Source: Anastatus disparis
Lineage: Eukaryota > Arthropoda > Insecta > Hymenoptera > Eupelmidae
Reading direction: 5' to 3'
NCBI GenBank assembly: GCA_017163975.1
Contig: JAFFSR010000249.1
Span: 4,711,001-4,775,000, forward strand
DNA: 64,000 bases
Shown: positions 12,643 through 22,171 of the stretch, in pieces
Layout of the letters: each line of letters opens with the position of its first letter
Numbering within the stretch: the first letter of the stretch is position 1
Made by a program: the position numbers and the translations under genes
The notes under the pieces: generated by a model
What the model saw: the letters and a program-made list of their open reading frames with translations, nothing else
Told to the model about the DNA's origin: nothing
The model's database searches: none

Positions 12643-12984
12643 TTATAAGTTTTTACTCAAAAACTTTAAACATAAATGACCACAATTCAATGTATCATAG
12701 TCTTTATACCTTTCATAGTTATATTTGACCTCATCTATTCCCAAATATAGCATTAAATCCAATGGTGGTTGAAGGTCTCCAAAAGAATCAAAATAAACAA
12801 CGCTTTTGCCTCGTTTTCGATAAGCTACCCAATGTGTACCTGGACCATCTACATCCTCGAGATTAACGATCGCTGTTTCATGATAATGAGGTCCACTCTT
12901 TGGTAAAGCATTTCGCATGAAAACTCCTCGAAAATTTGGAATTTTTAGTATTTTAGCATACTTTATGAGATCATAATCTGTCAA
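12643..12984 (-). CDS. pro: Adenovirus-type (Ulp1-like) maturation cysteine protease
   Basis: This is the capsid maturation protease of Polintons, related to adenain. Numbering from the TTG at 12984, the catalytic residues are His51 in GPGTHWVAY, Asp66 in VVYFDSFGD and Cys101 in NCGHLCL. RGVFMRNALP, near residue 20, is also a family block. Length (113 aa or slightly more) is normal. The oddity is the start: the conserved N-terminus (about LPQSALTDYDL) extends to about 13002 in the same frame without an ATG. The first in-frame ATG lies about 22 residues in and would remove conserved sequence. Either the start codon has mutated or initiation is non-canonical. The conserved start overlaps the end of the upstream phospholipase gene. 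Confidence 0.9.
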   Translation of the reverse strand: MTDYDLIKYAKILKIPNFRGVFMRNALPKSGPHYHETAIVNLEDVDGPGTHWVAYRKRGKSVVYFDSFGDLQPPLDLMLYLGIDEVKYNYERYKDYDTLNCGHLCLKFLSKNL

Positions 12985-13001
12985 AGCGCTTTGCGGTAAC
13001 C

Positions 13002-13802
13002 TTACTTTGAGGATCTTTTTTTTTTTTTTAAACCAGACTTTATATGAAGACCAAGTCCTGTATTGTAAGGTTTTAAATAAAGACCTTTACCCAAAGCTAT
13101 TTCTTCCATCTTTTTATTATGTCTTTGTTTTTCTTCTAATTGTTTTCGAGCAGCTTTTGAATCATTAACTGCTTTAGTTATACCAGCCGCACCACCTGCT
13201 AAACTACCAATTGCACCTAGACCTGCAAAGATAGGTATGAGGAATGGTAAGAATCCTCCTACTTTAGTTGGAATTGCTAATCTGCGGGGTACTCTGACTT
13301 CATGTTTACCACCTGCTTTTCTCACAGCACTTCGAGCACCCTCTAAAGCAGAGAATATAGCTTTACGAGCGCACTTACTAGGCTTCATAGATTTGGAAGC
13401 GGCTCTAATTATTTTATTAAGAGCAACAGAGGGAGTCTTCTTCTTTTTTGCTCCCATTCCAAGTTTAGATTTTACTTTCATAGCGTTTGCAATAGCGAAT
13501 GCAGCTGCTTTCTCACTAATACTAGCGTCTTTCGATGAAACTCTTTCCCAAGCTTTTTGTCCTAAAACCTTATCAGCGGTATTTCTAACCTCAATATTTT
13601 TACGATTCTGTGAATAAGCTATGTCGTGCTCCTTGCAGGCTTTGTCGAGTAGATTGATTCCTGGATCACCTCTAGCTAAACGTTTGGCTAATTTTGTCCC
13701 TGGTCCACAATATTGATATCCTGGTAGATGAAGTTCTAGTGGAAGATTATTAATGATTTTATTAAGTAAACCACGACCGCGTCGTCGTCGATATATGATC
13801 AT
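13002..13802 (-). CDS. Minor virion protein with phospholipase A2 domain
   Basis: The intact 266-residue protein begins with an Arg-rich stretch (residues 5-10). A parvovirus VP1-like secreted-type phospholipase A2 domain follows: the calcium-loop motif YCGPG at 31-35 and the catalytic HD pair at 59-60 in CKEHDIAY. The middle is Lys/Ala-rich. A hydrophobic Gly/Ala-rich segment (about 183-210, FLPFLIPIFAGLGAIG) looks membrane-active, and the C-terminus is strongly basic. In parvoviruses this enzyme helps particles leave endosomes, and some Polintons and adintoviruses carry a similar protein. I infer a minor capsid protein for membrane penetration. It shares a short divergent intergenic region (13803-13894) with the packaging ATPase. 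Confidence 0.85.
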   Translation of the reverse strand: MIIYRRRRGRGLLNKIINNLPLELHLPGYQYCGPGTKLAKRLARGDPGINLLDKACKEHDIAYSQNRKNIEVRNTADKVLGQKAWERVSSKDASISEKAAAFAIANAMKVKSKLGMGAKKKKTPSVALNKIIRAASKSMKPSKCARKAIFSALEGARSAVRKAGGKHEVRVPRRLAIPTKVGGFLPFLIPIFAGLGAIGSLAGGAAGITKAVNDSKAARKQLEEKQRHNKKMEEIALGKGLYLKPYNTGLGLHIKSGLKKKKRSSK

Positions 13803-13839
13803 AACACTTTGAAGTTCAAAGGATAACTAACCCATCGGG

Positions 13840-13847
13840 TATATAAG
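13840..13847 (+). promoter_or_regulatory. TATA box, divergent promoter
   Basis: TATATAAG lies 48 bp upstream of the ATPase start at 13895 and 38 bp from the divergent phospholipase start at 13802. The core is nearly palindromic, so it could serve either direction. Confidence 0.55.
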
Positions 13848-13894
13848 CACCGTATTTATAGTTCATCGAACAGTTGCAGTTTGCGTCTGTCGAG

Positions 13895-14599
13895 ATGAAT
13901 TTCAAAGAGCAGTCTGTAAAACTTCCGATAGCAAATTTTGATGCTATTTCGGAGCAAGATAAAAAATCAAAGAAACATGGAAATTTACTTCCAGATAGTA
14001 TAAGAGGTGTATTTTGCGGACCATCTAATTGTGGTAAAACTAATAGTCTACTCGCACTCATAACACATCCTAATGGTCTAAGATTTGAGAATGTTTACGT
14101 CTATTCGAAATCTCTTAATCAAGCAAAATATAAGTTTTTGAAAGAGCTCTTAGAGCCACTGGAAGGTATGCAATAGTTTCCATTTAGTGAACACGAATCA
14201 GTAATATCTCCGGATAATGCTCTTCCAAATTCTATAATGATTTTCGACGATGTAGCTTGTGAAAAACAAGAACACATCAGGGCATACTTCTGTATGGGTA
14301 GACACAAGAACGTTGATTGTTTCTACCTTTGCCAGTCTTATGCTCGAATCCCAAAACATCTCATAAGAGATAATGTTAATCTCTTAGTTATCTTTCGTCA
14401 AGATGATGTTAATCTGAGACATTTACACGATGATCATGTTAACTCTGACATGACTTTTTTACGTTTCAAAGAATTGTGTTCTAAATGTTGGATAGATGAT
14501 AAATATGGATTTCTAATGATTGACAAAGATAGTCCACTAAATGCTGGTAGATATCGAAAAGGTTTTGATTGTTTTGCTATAAATATAACTCATACTTAA
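13895..14599 (+). pseudogene. FtsK/HerA-type genome packaging ATPase, one amber stop
   Basis: This is the packaging ATPase of Polintons, which pumps element DNA into the capsid. The P-loop is GPSNCGKTN at residues 42-50 and the Walker B strand is SIMIFDDV near residue 115; CFYLCQSYARIPKHLIRDN and the later LLVIFRQDD are also family blocks. I start it at ATG 13895 because the upstream open codons contain no ATG. A TAG at 14174-14176 interrupts an otherwise continuous frame of 234 codons, between the Walker A and B parts. CAG to TAG is the simplest origin. A TATA box is at 13840. Confidence 0.92.
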
Positions 14600-14640
14600 C
14601 AGAGATTCATCAATCTATCTTTGAAACTCAAAGAGATAAC

Positions 14641-15489
14641 ATGGCAGATCTTAAACAAAAGAAAGCCTTACTCCAGCAACTTATTGAAGCGCGTAATGCT
14701 GTAAAACGCAAGTATGAGATGTTAAAATATGGAAAAGAGAATACGGTAAGAGTTGTTCAACAAACGCTTAAACCCATCATTGACCCACTTAAAGAGATTG
14801 CTTTTGAAAGCAAGACAAAAAGAAGAAAACTCATTCCTGAAGAAGAAGAAGAAATTATTCTACCTGAAGTTAAAAAATCTGAATCCGATGAAGAATTGCA
14901 AAATACTATACAAAATGATTCCTCGCATTCTCTCGAGACCTCGTTTGAATCTGCTAGCGAAGATTTTACAGAAGATTTACAATATAGAGAATTGGATAAA
15001 GTTTATGGTGTACGTAGGGAGGGTGATCATCTTTTTCTCGGTAATACACCAATATATATTGAAAAAACTTATTTACAATTAGGAACTGAAAAGTTCCCAA
15101 AAACTCGAGGATTGTACGAATCGCTTGTTGAGAAGCATCCATCTCAAAAATTAGTAACTCAAAAAGATTTAGAGAACTATCAAAAGATCCTTGAACTGAC
15201 AAATGCACATAAAAAACGTTTCAGAAACAATGAAGAACTTCGTTCGCATAATAGTAAAAAGTTTGTCAATATTATTGCTCCCCTATTCGGTAAAAAAGGA
15301 GGTTCACTACCAAGATATAAAATTGCGAGAAAAAATACCAAGTTTGATTATGTCTACTGGGATGATCCGAATGAATTAGTTGATAGGCTTCGTTTACTAG
15401 TTGCTGAAAAAGCAGCCGGTAATCCTAGTCATACTAACGAGATTCATTCCATCATCGAAGAGTTACGTGAAGCAGGGTATATCTATTGA
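14641..15489 (+). CDS. Conserved Polinton protein, DUF8207-like, 282 aa
   Basis: The frame is intact from ATG 14641, 41 bp after the ATPase. The N-terminal 60 residues are Lys/Gln-rich and probably coiled (KALLQQLIEARNAVKRKYE). An acidic low-complexity region, including EEEEEIILPE, follows. The conserved C-terminal domain contains VYGVRREGDHLFLGNT, YWDDPNELVDRLRLL and ends NEIHSIIEELREAGYIY. I recognise this C-terminal domain as a widespread Polinton/insect protein family; its molecular function is not established. The position between ATPase and fibre-like genes fits a virion or packaging role. Confidence 0.8.
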   Translation: MADLKQKKALLQQLIEARNAVKRKYEMLKYGKENTVRVVQQTLKPIIDPLKEIAFESKTKRRKLIPEEEEEIILPEVKKSESDEELQNTIQNDSSHSLETSFESASEDFTEDLQYRELDKVYGVRREGDHLFLGNTPIYIEKTYLQLGTEKFPKTRGLYESLVEKHPSQKLVTQKDLENYQKILELTNAHKKRFRNNEELRSHNSKKFVNIIAPLFGKKGGSLPRYKIARKNTKFDYVYWDDPNELVDRLRLLVAEKAAGNPSHTNEIHSIIEELREAGYIY

Positions 15490-15520
15490 ACTGTATATTA
15501 AAACTTGTTACATTATCAAA

Positions 15521-15887
15521 ATGAGCGTCGACGTATTCGGACGTAATCTTAAACGAAGTGATGGTGGTCGAGGACCTCCGGGTATTGGCTATAAACTCAC
15601 AAAAGATGGACAATACGATATGGAAAATAAGAGGTTTTGTAATCTAGCATCACCTAATCAACTCAATGAATTTAGATACTTTACAGCGTATCGTACGTTT
15701 GGAAGTTCAAAAATTATTAGATTCAATATCTAGTTTGAGAAGTGATCTCAATAACCTAGATAAAATTGTAGAGGTGCATAGAGACGAGCTAGATAAGAAA
15801 TTCATACAAAGCCAGTTGGAGCTTGAGACTATAAAAGGAGGCATTATCTCTGTTAGCGCAAAACAGTCAATCGATAACCATCGATGA
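15521..15887 (+). pseudogene. Fibre-like coiled-coil virion protein, frameshifted
   Basis: ATG 15521 opens a frame with VFGRNLKR, a collagen-like GGRGPPGIGY and an LTKDGQYDMENKRFCNLASP block like those in fibre shafts (NKRL.N...P type). After about 15660-15672 the similarity moves to another frame: TLQRIVRLEVQKLL and SSLRSDLNNLDKIVEVHR, heptad-rich and probably a trimeric coiled coil, ending at TGA 15885-15887. One small indel therefore separates shaft-like and coiled parts. The stop codon overlaps the integrase start (ATGA). The role as attachment fibre is inferred from motif type; no receptor-binding head is recognisable. Confidence 0.65.
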
Positions 15888-16800
15888 AACAACGTCATAG
15901 ACTTGTAGAAGAGCTTCACAAGCCAGCACGTCGTAATTATCCTCGTCGAAAGTTCGATGTGCGAGGTTTGGATGAGACTTGGCAAGCCGATTTGGTAGAG
16001 ATGCAACCTTATTCTCGAGAAAAAAAGGCTTCAAATACATGCTTACAGTTATAGATGTTTTTTCCAAATACGCATGGGCCGTTCCTGTGAAACAAAAAAC
16101 CGGAGCAGAAGTCTCTACTGCGATGAAATCTATATTACGTCAAGGACGAGCTCCCAAAAATTTACAAACAGATAAAGGCAAAGAGTTTTATAATACTAAT
16201 TTTAAAAATCTTATGCAACAATACAAGATTAACTTATACTCAACGTTTAGTAATCTCAAAGCATCCATTTGCGAACGCTTCAATCGTTCTCTTAAACACA
16301 AAATGTGGATGAAGTTCAGCTTACGTGGTAGCTATAAATGGATCGATATTTTACCTGATCTGATAAAATCTTACAACAATACAAAACATCGAACGATTGG
16401 TGCTAAATCAAAAGATGTTACAGTTGCAAATGCATCTCAGTTTCGCGCACGATTTGGTCAAAAAGTTGTGAGAAAAAAAGAAAAATTCAAGGTTAGTGAT
16501 AAAGTACGAGTAAGCAAGTTGAAACAAGTATTCGAAAAAGGATACACACTTAATTGGTTTGCTGAAATATTCACGATTGAACAAGTTAAAGCAACGCAGC
16601 CGACAACGTACCGTCTCAAAGACTATCAAGATCAATCAATCGCTGTCGGCTTCTACGAGGAAGAACTTCAGAAAGTCAAGTATCCAGACGTTTATCTTGT
16701 AGAAAAAGTTCTAAAGAGACGTGGGAATCAAGTATACGTAAAGTGGCTCGGCTTTGATAGTACTCATAATAGTTGGATCGATAAAACATCAGTCCAATAA
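15884..16800 (+). pseudogene. int: Retroviral-type integrase with chromodomain, frameshifted
   Basis: This is the Polinton integrase (rve fold), which inserts element DNA into the host genome. The N-terminal part reads from ATG 15884 (HRLVEELHKPARRNYPRR) to the first catalytic Asp in ETWQADLVEM. A run of seven A at 16019-16025, one more than the frame needs, shifts to the main frame, which resumes at KGFKYMLTVIDVFSKYAWA. The second Asp is in NLQTDKGKEF and the Glu in ASICERFNRSLK, so the DDE triad is retained across the break. A chromodomain near the C-terminus (YLVEKVLKRRGNQVYVKWLG) may guide insertion to particular chromatin. A homopolymer slip could be a sequencing error; raw reads would tell. 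It is followed 6 bp later by the IAP gene. Confidence 0.92.
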
Positions 16801-16806
16801 GTACTC

Positions 16807-17205
16807 ATGTATCATACGGAGCAAAGTCGTCTTGACAGTTTTAAAAACTGGCCTTTGACTTTTTTAAAACCCAAAGATCTGGATACCGCAGGATTTTATT
16901 ATACAGGTGAAATTGACAAAGTACGTTGTTTTGAATGCTCTACAGAGATCTGTAGGTGGGAAATTGGTGAGGATCCATTATCAGAACATAAGAAATGGAA
17001 TAGTCGCTGCCGTTTCCTTCGAAATATAATTCCTACAGATAATTCTTTCCAAATTAAATGTAAAGTTTGCTTCGATAAAGGAATAGAGATAGCATTTTTA
17101 CCATGCGGACATTGTTGCTGTTGTTACCAATGCTCAAGTAAAGTTGAAAAATGCGTTATCTGTAGAAGAAACATTAACTTTAGAGCAAGGGTATTTATAT
17201 CTTAA
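16807..17205 (+). CDS. iap: Inhibitor of apoptosis protein, one BIR and one RING
   Basis: The compact 132-residue IAP has an N-terminal BIR zinc fold (about residues 7-72) with ligands C41, C44, H61 and C68, exactly the CX2CX16HX6C spacing. The preceding R.SFKNWP and DTAGFYYTG blocks are classic. A C-terminal RING (about 85-120) has C85, C88, C100, H102, C105, C109, C116 and C119. BIR-RING proteins bind caspases or IAP antagonists and act as ubiquitin ligases; baculoviruses and other insect viruses use them to stop cell death. It starts 6 bp after the integrase stop on the same strand, so it is an element gene, probably captured from a host or virus. The frame is intact and all metal ligands remain. 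Confidence 0.93.
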   Translation: MYHTEQSRLDSFKNWPLTFLKPKDLDTAGFYYTGEIDKVRCFECSTEICRWEIGEDPLSEHKKWNSRCRFLRNIIPTDNSFQIKCKVCFDKGIEIAFLPCGHCCCCYQCSSKVEKCVICRRNINFRARVFIS

Positions 17206-17243
17206 GCGCTTCAAACAAAAACATTTTTTTTTGTTTAGGAAGT

Positions 17244-17271
17244 GATGGGAGCCCCAACCTTCGCTCCCATC
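17244..17271. terminator. Nine-bp GC-rich hairpin between convergent genes
   Basis: GATGGGAGC and GCTCCCATC form a perfect 9-bp stem with a 10-nt loop. It lies 39 bp after the IAP stop and about 110 bp past the stop of the convergent gene. It does not match the histone-type stem-loops of this element. A role in 3' end formation is only suggested by position. Confidence 0.4.
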
Positions 17272-17378
17272 TGTGAGGTACAACCAAGAATCGCCACTTG
17301 TGAACCCCTTACTCCGAGTAATCTCGAAGTAGGAGGTGCACCCGTGACTCGTATACCTCTCCGTTAACTTCCATGCAC

Positions 17379-17684
17379 CTAAGCAAAGGAGAACTTGAGA
17401 TCACTCTTAGTCTCGCCCAAATACTTCACAAACAACTTGTAGTGTTGAATGGCATCCAATAACTTATAATGGAAGTTCTCATCCTTCTCTAAGGCCAAGG
17501 AAACTCGAGTTGGCAGAAAAATGCGGCATTTACGATCTAAATCCGCAACAAAATGGTCACCATACCGTGTTTTGACTGATTTTAGTTCAGTCACTAGGTA
17601 ATCTTGATTTTTCTCCAACTCAGCTACCTTCTTAGTGGGCAAAAAGCCTCCACGAGCAATTTCATTTAATTTGGCAAGATCCAT
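17379..17684 (-). CDS. Small unknown protein, possible ssDNA-binding (OB-like)
   Basis: Intact 101 residues with ATG at 17684. The central pattern DYLVTELKSVKTRYGDHFVAD, followed by CRIFLPTRVSLAL, resembles a beta-barrel with an alternating hydrophobic rhythm. I recall similar short proteins in insect Polintons and as isolated insect ORFs, sometimes suspected to bind single-stranded DNA; I cannot confirm that here. It lies just 3' of the DNA polymerase gene on the same strand (20 bp apart), so co-transcription and a replication role are plausible. Confidence 0.6.
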   Translation of the reverse strand: MDLAKLNEIARGGFLPTKKVAELEKNQDYLVTELKSVKTRYGDHFVADLDRKCRIFLPTRVSLALEKDENFHYKLLDAIQHYKLFVKYLGETKSDLKFSFA

Positions 17685-17703
17685 CTAAAATGAAGTAAGT
17701 TTT

Positions 17704-20700
17704 TCAAAGTTCTTTAGAGTTCTTTGCAGGCGGTTCGTCAGACGAAGGAATGACTTCTTCGGCTTCGTCACCTTCTATAAGTAGTGGTCTCCCCTCTACT
17801 CGAGCCGCCGCTATCCCCTCTTCTTGACTTGCCGCCACAATCTCCTCTTCTTGATTCGCCGTCTGAATCCCCACTTCTTGACTCTCCCCTTCTATGGGTA
17901 CTAGATAATGCCCCCACGGTAAGGTATCGGTTTCCCCCTCCAAGAGATAACGTTTATCGTCATTGGAGCTGAGTGCAACCTTATTTTGTTTCTCCGTCCT
18001 GACGACATGTTCTCTCGATCGAATGTTGCACTGTTGACACGTTATCGTTTCCTGTTCAAACAAGCAACGTCGATAGTCGTCGAACTGAATGATGTTTTTT
18101 ACAACTGTGGCTCTAACTCCTTTGGCCTTCTTGATGGGGTTCTCATCCTGAATCTTGACGCAATACATCTTGCTTCTCAATCCGATAAATTCGGTCATGA
18201 TTTTGCCGTTGCATTCGTCTTTCATTACACCGATGACCTTTTTGTTGATACGAGGCATACCAAACTGATTGTCTTCAGGGTAATCTGACGTATCAAACCT
18301 CATGATGTCCTCTTTCATCATTTCGTACACGTTCTGACCTCTCACCTCGTATATTAAACTATCGGTATCGGTGTAGAGGAGTTTACACTTGTTACCAAGA
18401 CGTTCTAGTATGTATGAATAATGGAAATCATACACACATGTCTTCGAGAGATCTAGAACACTGAGGCCAACGTACAACGGCTTTCTGATACTGATTTCCG
18501 TTCTAGCAAGTTGTATTGCGACGAGATTTTCACCAAAGATGCTGCGACTATGGAAATTTGGCTTGGCTATCAAGGCTTCAGCTCCGTAGCGTCCTTCCCA
18601 TTTGTTTACAAGCTGAACATCAAAGAGCTTGCGTTCGTTTTCCATAGTCTTTCCGTAGGCCGCATTGATGAGAAGCTTGAAGAAGAGTTTCTCGAACTCA
18701 TTCTTTGCTTGCTTTCTCTTCTCTGTATTCAAGTCCACGTATGATTTGAGCCATGGTCTTTGTTCGAATCGTAAGGCCCTGTGGATCTTTTTAAGAATCA
18801 ATCCATTACGAAGGGCTTGTTTTAGAGCACGAAAATAAATCACGTAGCGCTCTTTTTTACAGAGGGTGGTCATCAATTTTTTCTGCGTTGAGCCTGGAGC
18901 AGCTAAGTGTTCTGGGCAGAGTGGAAGATCTTCATGTGAGTCATGCAGAGACTGCGGGTAGTCCAGATCCACCTCTAATATGTATCCAATTGGACTATCG
19001 TCGTCAATAATTATTACGTCCAATTCTTCAGGCTTTTCTTCCAACTTAAAGCCTCCATATGGTAATGACTGCGTCATGGCCCATCCGTAAAGATTATTGA
19101 CGTCATAGTACATCAAATACTTGGTCTCCTCATCTAAAATCCAATCCTCTCCCATGTATTCATAATTTGCTTTAGCATAGCGATTACAGCATTGGCTAAC
19201 ACCACCTCTGATACCTCGCTCTACAAACATGAGCATGTCAATATCTGTAAGGAGTTCAAGCTGAACTTTTGTATGTTTCAACATAGCATCCCACGTTAGT
19301 CCAGGAGTGGTGTAATAATGAGCAGGATCTAGTCCATAGGCTTCGATGCATGTCGAGCGAAAATTCTCGAATACGTCAGCTAGAAGAAGAACATCGGTCT
19401 TGAGATAGAGATCGGAGTATTCGCCCAGTGTCTCAATATTAAAAGTGTTCCATACATTCTGCACATGCTCGTACTCACTTTCACTGATCTCACAATCCAT
19501 GAGTTTACTATAGAAGGCTTCTTTGAAAGGGAGATATACATCTTGCAGTTTATCAAATCCTGTGACGTAATCATAGGGAAAAACTCCTTTCCGCTTTAAT
19601 AATTCCATTTGCTCGGTTTTATATCCATCAGTTTGGAATTCTTTCGTAATGATATTTAACTCATTTAAATAAGATGCGAGCTTCTCAAGAGAGGTCGCCA
19701 TAAAACGGAATGAATCAATGAATCTAAAATTGATCTCGCTTCCCTCGATGTACTTCACGAATGAGATGTAGCGTTCTTTGTTTTCAGGAATAAGATTCAC
19801 TCGTCTCTTAAAGTCAATAGCTGTTGCAATCTCCTTAACAATAAAGTGCGATTCATAGCCTGTTAGATTATGAAATACGACAGGAATGAATCTCGAATCT
19901 TGATATTTAATATTACAAGATTGATGTGCTGCTCCACGAAATCTAAAAAGATAAAGTTAAATTTAAAAATTTTTAATTTATATACTAATAAAGATGAAAC
20001 TTACCTTCCAGTGAGATGACAGTGATCATGAACCTTGACGTCTTTATCCGTAAAAGACTTTCTACAGATATGGCAAAAAGTAGCTCTTTCGAATGAAAGA
20101 TGCTCTCTATCTGTGAGGTTTAGAGGCTTAGGATTTCTATATAATTGTTTCAATTTACTTCTGAGCTGATTTAATTCCCTTACAAACCACTGAGCAGGAG
20201 TCGGGTTGTTTTCTTCAGTTTGTCTGTAGCTTTTGTACTCGGAGTAGTTATCACTAAAGCTACACTTAACATAATATCCTATACTATATGCCTGGTGTTC
20301 TTGGAAAGCACGCACATCATTTACTGGTTTGAGAAGACATTCGAAATCAGCGTATATAACGAATGGTACTTTTTCACTATTCTTGTGATTTTCAAACTTT
20401 AAAATATTGTCTTTTTCGGAAGGAAGTTTAACTTTACACTTATTAACACTAACACAATCAGTTTCATGTTCTTTCAACTTTTCTTTAGTTCTGAAAAAAT
20501 GAAGACAGCGTTCGCAAATATAAGTCTTGGCTTTATGATTCGTTAGTTGCGAACGTACCAATCGTGATAGACTCTTTATCCAGACGTAGTGAAATTTAGG
20601 CACTGCGTCAAAATCATCAATTTCGTCGTCTTTCTCATCTTCTTCTTCCTCATTAAAATACTTATCTTGTATGAGAAGAAGATTTACATGCTTCACCTTT

Positions 20701-21756
20701 TTCTTAGCTGTAAGGTGACATGGTGATATATCATATTTGTCTCCTGAAAAAAATTTTTATCATTTTAAGCTGACTTTAAAATAATTAAGAACAAATAATT
20801 TACTCACCTTTCTTTTTTAAGATGAAAAGATTGATGGATACAGTATTTTGATGTTCGAATTTCGATATTTGCTTCGGTGATACGGGAAATTCGATCCCTC
20901 TGAAATCAAGTTCGCCTTCGTATCGTTTGTATTTAGGTACACGTTGCGGATTACGTTCTGCAGGATGTAATGCAGAAAGAACGGCTAATTTGAAACATTG
21001 ATCATCAGTATTATGCACATTGACACACGCTCTCTTCTTTTTAATCACTTCGGGTAAATTAATGTGAGAGCCACCTCGCATCGGGTTAAGTTTATTTATA
21101 TTTAAACTTAAACTTTATATCTGACGAAGTGTCCATCCAGAGTCGCGCTGTTGAAATTCCTCCATCGCAGTTTGGATACTTTCCATAGCATTCAAATGAA
21201 ACCACATTTGTAAATCACTGTTTTTGAAAATAGAGTTATTTTTAGTATTAAAATATTCAACTTCAACTGTTTCTGAATCACTTTTCTGCAGAACGTATTC
21301 TGCCGCGAGTTCAACATTAACGGATATGGCGTTATGTACACCGAGAGCATCTTTAATTTTTTTCTCGAAAACAGGATAAGCATCTATCATAAATGCTTCT
21401 AAATCCAAATGGCCGAGATTTGTGATGACGCCTGATAACATTCGAGAAGCAAAGGCTGATTGGAAATCCTTCCACTCCACACTTGGTTTTTGAATATTAC
21501 TCTGAAGTTGACCACCTCTCTTGACAAATTCCAAAAGCCTCTCTCGAATGGTAAGAAGATGTCTCAGAGAAGTTTCATTTTTTTTCTTTTCTGATCGTGA
21601 TAGTGTAGATGTACTTAACACATTTTGTAAATTTTCAGTCACCTTTTCGACCAACTCTAACCATCTTTTAATATCATCATCATCAGCTGTACCACTTGCC
21701 ACGTAACGTAATGAGTTCCACAAACTTTTCACAGTCGCGATGTAATACTCCGACAT
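17704..21756 (-). pseudogene. polB: Protein-primed-type DNA polymerase B, two introns, one stop
   Basis: The Polinton replicative polymerase. ATG is at 21756; the N-terminal domain reads to a TAA at 21115-21117, and the same frame continues at 21081 (GGSHINLPEVIKKKRACVNV). Introns with good GT-AG signals lie at 20744-20807 (64 bp) and 19943-20004 (62 bp); splicing restores a continuous frame. The exonuclease motifs are DFE in VIYADFECL, NLTGYESHF (Exo II, with Glu where Asp is usual) and YLKTD (Exo III). The polymerase motifs are YYDVNNLYGWAM (A), KLLINAAYGKTMEN (B) and YTDTDSLIYE (C). The C-terminal tail of about 90 residues is acidic with repeated QEEGI-type units and looks disordered. Only the one TAA in the N-terminal domain breaks the gene. 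Confidence 0.93.
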
Positions 21757-22130
21757 GATGAAAAGTTAAAATAGTAGATTATCGAATTCACTTAATTGTT
21801 CAGTTATTAATTTCACTTTTTTTTCTAAGTTTACTTATAATTTGTCTTTAAAATTTTTGTGAGTTCACTATTTAATATCACTTCAACTTTTCTAAGTCAA
21901 TTTCACTGTTTAAAATCACTTTTAAATCTGCACTTGATAATTCTTTCGAAATTACTGCTGCGTAGACTGCTCGATGAATAATGATCCGTCCGCGAGTTTG
22001 TAGCTGCTTATATCCAGTCTTTAGTGTTGCGTTGGAGATAATGGAGTGGGAGTAGTGAAGTGGGGGAAATTAGAGTTATGTAGTGGGGGGTCAAGTACCA
22101 TGATTGGTTCGTAGGAGATGTTAGTTCTAG
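21757..22130. promoter_or_regulatory. Divergent intergenic region, polB / nuclease-like gene
   Basis: 374 bp separate the two divergent starts. A minus-strand TATA-like GGATATAAGC lies near 22006-22015 for polB. The plus-strand side has G-rich blocks (GTAGTGGGGG) near 22050-22090 before the TATA box at 22131. Confidence 0.45.
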
Positions 22131-22138
22131 TATAAAAG
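22131..22138 (+). promoter_or_regulatory. TATA box of two-exon nuclease-like gene
   Basis: TATAAAAG lies 41 bp upstream of ATG 22172, a normal spacing for a short 5' leader. Confidence 0.65.
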
Positions 22139-22171
22139 CGTGAAGGATGTTATAAAATCATCATTGCCGAG

